64,000 bases of DNA from Mycolicibacterium sp. TUM20985. GTDB taxonomy: Bacteria; Actinomycetota; Actinomycetes; Mycobacteriales; Mycobacteriaceae. The DNA lies in the NCBI RefSeq assembly GCF_030295745.1, contig NZ_AP027291.1, forward strand, positions 5,952,001-6,016,000, in the 5' to 3' direction. Below are positions 61,929 to 64,000 of this stretch, one piece after another. Both the position numbers and the translations under genes were made by a program. Each line of letters starts with the position of its first letter. Position 1 is the first letter of the stretch. The notes under the pieces are model-generated. The model saw only the letters and a list, made by a program, of their open reading frames with translations, had not been told where the DNA came from and made no database searches.

Positions 61929-63005
61929 ATGTCCGAGTCGAATGAAATCCGGGTCGCCATCGTCGGCGTCGGCAACTGCGCGTCGTCGCTGGTGCAGGGT
62001 GTGCAGTACTACCTAGACGCCGACGAGAACTCGACCGTCCCCGGCCTCATGCACGTCAAGCTCGGCAAGTACCACGTGCGCGACGTGCAGTTCGTCGCCG
62101 CGTTCGACGTGGACGCCAAGAAGGTCGGCTTCGACCTGTCCGAGGCGATCTTCGCCTCCGAGAACAACACCATCAAGATCGCCGACGTGCCGCCTACCAA
62201 CGTGACGGTCCAACGTGGTCCCACTCTGGATGGCATCGGCAAGTACTACTCCGAGACCATCGAGATCTCCGACCTCGAGGCCGTCGACGTCGTGCAGGCA
62301 CTCAAGGCCGCGAAGGTCGACGTCATGGTGTCCTACCTGCCGGTGGGCTCCGAAGATGCCGACAAGTTCTACGCCCAGTGCGCGATCGACGCAGGAGTGG
62401 CGTTCGTCAATGCACTGCCCGTCTTCATCGCCTCCGACCCCGTGTGGGCCGAGAAGTTCCGCGCCGCAGGCGTCCCCATCGTCGGCGACGACATCAAGAG
62501 CCAGGTCGGTGCCACCATCACCCACCGCGTGATGGCCAAGCTGTTCGAAGATCGCGGCGTGCAGCTCGACCGCACCATGCAGCTCAACGTCGGCGGCAAC
62601 ATGGACTTTCTCAACATGCTGGAGCGCACGCGCCTCGAATCGAAGAAGATCTCGAAGACCCAGGCCGTCACCTCGAACCTGCAGCGCGAGTTCAACGCCA
62701 AGGACGTCCACATCGGACCGTCGGATCACGTCGGCTGGCTCGACGACCGCAAGTGGGCCTACGTCCGCCTCGAGGGTCGCGCCTTCGGCGACGTGCCGCT
62801 GAACCTGGAGTACAAGCTCGAGGTGTGGGATTCGCCGAACTCCGCAGGCGTCATCATCGACGCGGTGCGGGCAGCGAAGATCGCCTTGGACCGTGGCATC
62901 GGCGGACCCGTCGAGGCCGCGTCGGCGTACCTGATGAAGAGCCCGCCCAAGCAGATGCCCGACGACATCGCGCGCGCCGAGCTCGAAACCTTCATCGAGG
63001 GCTAG
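61929..63005 (+). CDS. ino1: Inositol-3-phosphate synthase
   Basis: 358 aa, ATG after AGAAGGAG. IVGVGNCASSLVQGVQYYLD nucleotide-binding start, NVGGNMDFLNMLERTRLESK K-rich active-site loop, and DHVGWLDDRKWAYVRLEGRA; the actinobacterial type of myo-inositol-1-phosphate synthase. Converts glucose-6-phosphate to inositol-1-phosphate with NAD for phosphatidylinositol, PIMs and mycothiol. Ends with the terminator at 63014. Confidence 0.96.
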   Translation: MSESNEIRVAIVGVGNCASSLVQGVQYYLDADENSTVPGLMHVKLGKYHVRDVQFVAAFDVDAKKVGFDLSEAIFASENNTIKIADVPPTNVTVQRGPTLDGIGKYYSETIEISDLEAVDVVQALKAAKVDVMVSYLPVGSEDADKFYAQCAIDAGVAFVNALPVFIASDPVWAEKFRAAGVPIVGDDIKSQVGATITHRVMAKLFEDRGVQLDRTMQLNVGGNMDFLNMLERTRLESKKISKTQAVTSNLQREFNAKDVHIGPSDHVGWLDDRKWAYVRLEGRAFGDVPLNLEYKLEVWDSPNSAGVIIDAVRAAKIALDRGIGGPVEAASAYLMKSPPKQMPDDIARAELETFIEG

Positions 63006-63013
63006 TCCCCCGC

Positions 63014-63062
63014 GATTCGTGCACCCGTACCCGCGGTCAACGCGGTTGCGGGTGCACGAATC
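63014..63062. terminator. Terminator hairpin between ino1 and hydrolase
   Basis: GATTCGTGCACCCG (63014-63027) pairs perfectly with CGGGTGCACGAATC (63049-63062), with an inner CCGCG/CGCGG stem. It ends ino1 transcription just before the promoter of the next gene. Confidence 0.75.
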
Positions 63063-63064
63063 GC

Positions 63065-63070
63065 TATGGT
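63065..63070 (+). promoter_or_regulatory. -10 element for leaderless hydrolase gene
   Basis: TATGGT, 7 nt before GTG 63078; explains the absence of a Shine-Dalgarno and decides the start. Confidence 0.5.
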
Positions 63071-63077
63071 GAGTCCC

Positions 63078-63971
63078 GTGGTCACCGACGACGGACTGCT
63101 GAACCTCGACGAGTTCGCCCTGCTGCCCGAGAACGCCGAACAGATCGGTGCGACCGGCCCGCTGCCGCCCGTCGTGCGGGTCGAATCCGGTCCCATCAGC
63201 GCGCTGAAGTGGGGCGAGGCCGACCCGCAGGTCGTCTTCCTGCACGGCGGCGGGCAGAACGCCCACACCTGGGACACCGTCATCCTTGGGCTCGGCGTGC
63301 CAGCGCTCGCGATCGACCTGCCCGGCCACGGCCACTCCGCGTGGCGCGAGGACGGCGACTACGGCCCCAAGCTGAGTGCCGAGACCCTTCGACCGATTCT
63401 GCGCGAGTGGGTGCCCGCGCCACGACTGGTGGTCGGTATGTCACTCGGCGGGTTGACTGCGCTGCGCCTGGCCGCGAGCGACCCGGCTCTCGTCCCCGAG
63501 TTGGTGCTCGTCGACGTGACACCATCGGCGCCCGAACGGCACGAACAGATGACGCAGGCGCAGATGGGCACCGTGGCCCTGGTCCAGGGTGACCGCACCT
63601 TCCCGAGCTTCGCCGCGATGCTCGACGTCACCGTGGCCGCTGCGCCGCATCGTGACCGGAAGTCGTTGCGCCGCGGCGTTTTTCACAACAGCAAGCAGCT
63701 CGACGACGGTACCTGGACGTGGCGCTACGATACCTTCCGCAAGGGTGAGGGATTCGAGGGACTCTGGGACGACGTGCCGTCGATCGCGATGCCCACGACC
63801 CTCATCAGGGGAGCCAACTCACACTTCGTCAACGACGAGGACGCCGACGCGTTCGCCACCTCCGCCCCCGGCTTTCAGCGCACCCACGTGGTCGCCGACG
63901 CCGGCCACTCCGTACAGGGGGATCAGCCCGCGGCGTTGATCGACCTGCTGCGCGGTGTGCTGGCGGGCTGA
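63078..63971 (+). CDS. Alpha/beta hydrolase (Rv0045c type)
   Basis: 297 aa from leaderless GTG 63078 (MVTDDGLLNLDEFALLPENA), agreeing with the start of Rv0045c; ATG 63066 would lie inside the -10 element. HGGGQNAHTWD oxyanion region, GMSLGGLTAL nucleophile elbow, VVADAGHSVQGD catalytic His. A cytosolic serine esterase of the mycobacterial Rv0045c group acting on short or branched acyl esters. Confidence 0.92.
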   Translation: MVTDDGLLNLDEFALLPENAEQIGATGPLPPVVRVESGPISALKWGEADPQVVFLHGGGQNAHTWDTVILGLGVPALAIDLPGHGHSAWREDGDYGPKLSAETLRPILREWVPAPRLVVGMSLGGLTALRLAASDPALVPELVLVDVTPSAPERHEQMTQAQMGTVALVQGDRTFPSFAAMLDVTVAAAPHRDRKSLRRGVFHNSKQLDDGTWTWRYDTFRKGEGFEGLWDDVPSIAMPTTLIRGANSHFVNDEDADAFATSAPGFQRTHVVADAGHSVQGDQPAALIDLLRGVLAG

Positions 63972-64000
63972 CGCGTAAGACTCCGTTCACCTCGTGCTTG

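Noticed and set aside
62013..63335. A 440-codon minus-strand frame over ino1
   Set aside because: Antisense to ino1 and the hydrolase, histidine/arginine/valine-rich shadow with no motif.
1..64000. tRNA or rRNA genes
   Set aside because: No cloverleaf-like or rRNA-like sequence was noticed on reading both strands; a tRNAscan run would be decisive.

Overview
The window looks like a chromosome segment of a rapidly growing mycobacterium (Mycolicibacterium/Mycobacterium sensu lato). The GC content is high, GTG starts are frequent, and the right 12.6 kb matches in gene order the block that M. tuberculosis knows as Rv0045c-Rv0058: dnaB, rplI, rpsR, ssb, rpsF, a GT87 mannosyltransferase, ponA1, a DUF5318 gene, a DUF1707-type membrane protein, a PadR regulator, ino1 and an alpha/beta hydrolase. 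Everything left of dnaB (1-51.4 kb) is accessory: catabolic gene sets, degraded insertion sequences, pseudogenes and a defence island.

1-8.5 kb: a redox/degradation locus with several short-chain dehydrogenases (SDRs), a SnoaL-like protein, a dihydrodipicolinate-reductase-like oxidoreductase, an FSP1/AIF-type FAD oxidoreductase, an EXPERA-like membrane protein and a TetR regulator. Three transcription units in both orientations carry the same quasi-palindrome (about TTGAYAGTCACTRTCAA) just before their first start codon, which suggests one regulon, plausibly under the TetR at 6998-7660. 8.7-9.3 kb holds a small cysteine-rich reading frame and a frameshifted tautomerase.

9.4-20.6 kb: a LysR regulator divergent from an EamA exporter/HD protein/SnoaL/quinone oxidoreductase/ketopantoate-reductase-like/three-SDR operon, then a NIPSNAP protein, an HSL-type esterase, a LysR remnant, and an SDR/TetR divergent pair with a clear operator. 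20.6-24.5 kb is an IS graveyard: a decayed IS21 element, a second frameshifted tautomerase, and an IS3 element with an amber codon in its transposase.

25.3-30 kb: a MarR-controlled set (ferredoxin, two 3-hydroxyanthranilate-dioxygenase-like zinc-ribbon/cupin proteins, a creatinase-fold M24 protein lacking the metal ligands) next to a methyltransferase. The control region and MarR 5' end are duplicated in decayed form beside the methyltransferase. 30-31.4 kb is a MarR/NAD(P)-binding pair around a 36-bp palindromic operator.

31.9-51.4 kb: an IS110 transposase with a candidate bridge-RNA leader, then a defence island. It contains a TIGR02391 (Abi-like) protein, a winged-helix protein with a possible PD-(D/E)XK motif, a HigBA-like pair with an ImmA/IrrE antitoxin, a ubiquitin-like operon (double-UBL protein, E2-like protein, JAB-E1 fusion), and two giant tandem Mrr-nuclease/helicase paralogues that end in 6 and 9 helicase-associated repeats. 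An intact IS21 element with 6-bp target duplication follows. A non-coding repeat made of TTCTCA-N5-7-TGTCCA units occurs in two full copies (24.1 and 31.9 kb) and a truncated copy lying exactly at the accessory/core junction behind dnaB.

The strongest leads are the ubiquitin-like operon with the adjacent tandem Mrr-helicases, the TTCTCA/TGTCCA repeat family, and the MarR-controlled creatinase-fold/cupin cluster. Identifications come from reading translated sequence by eye; no database search was possible.
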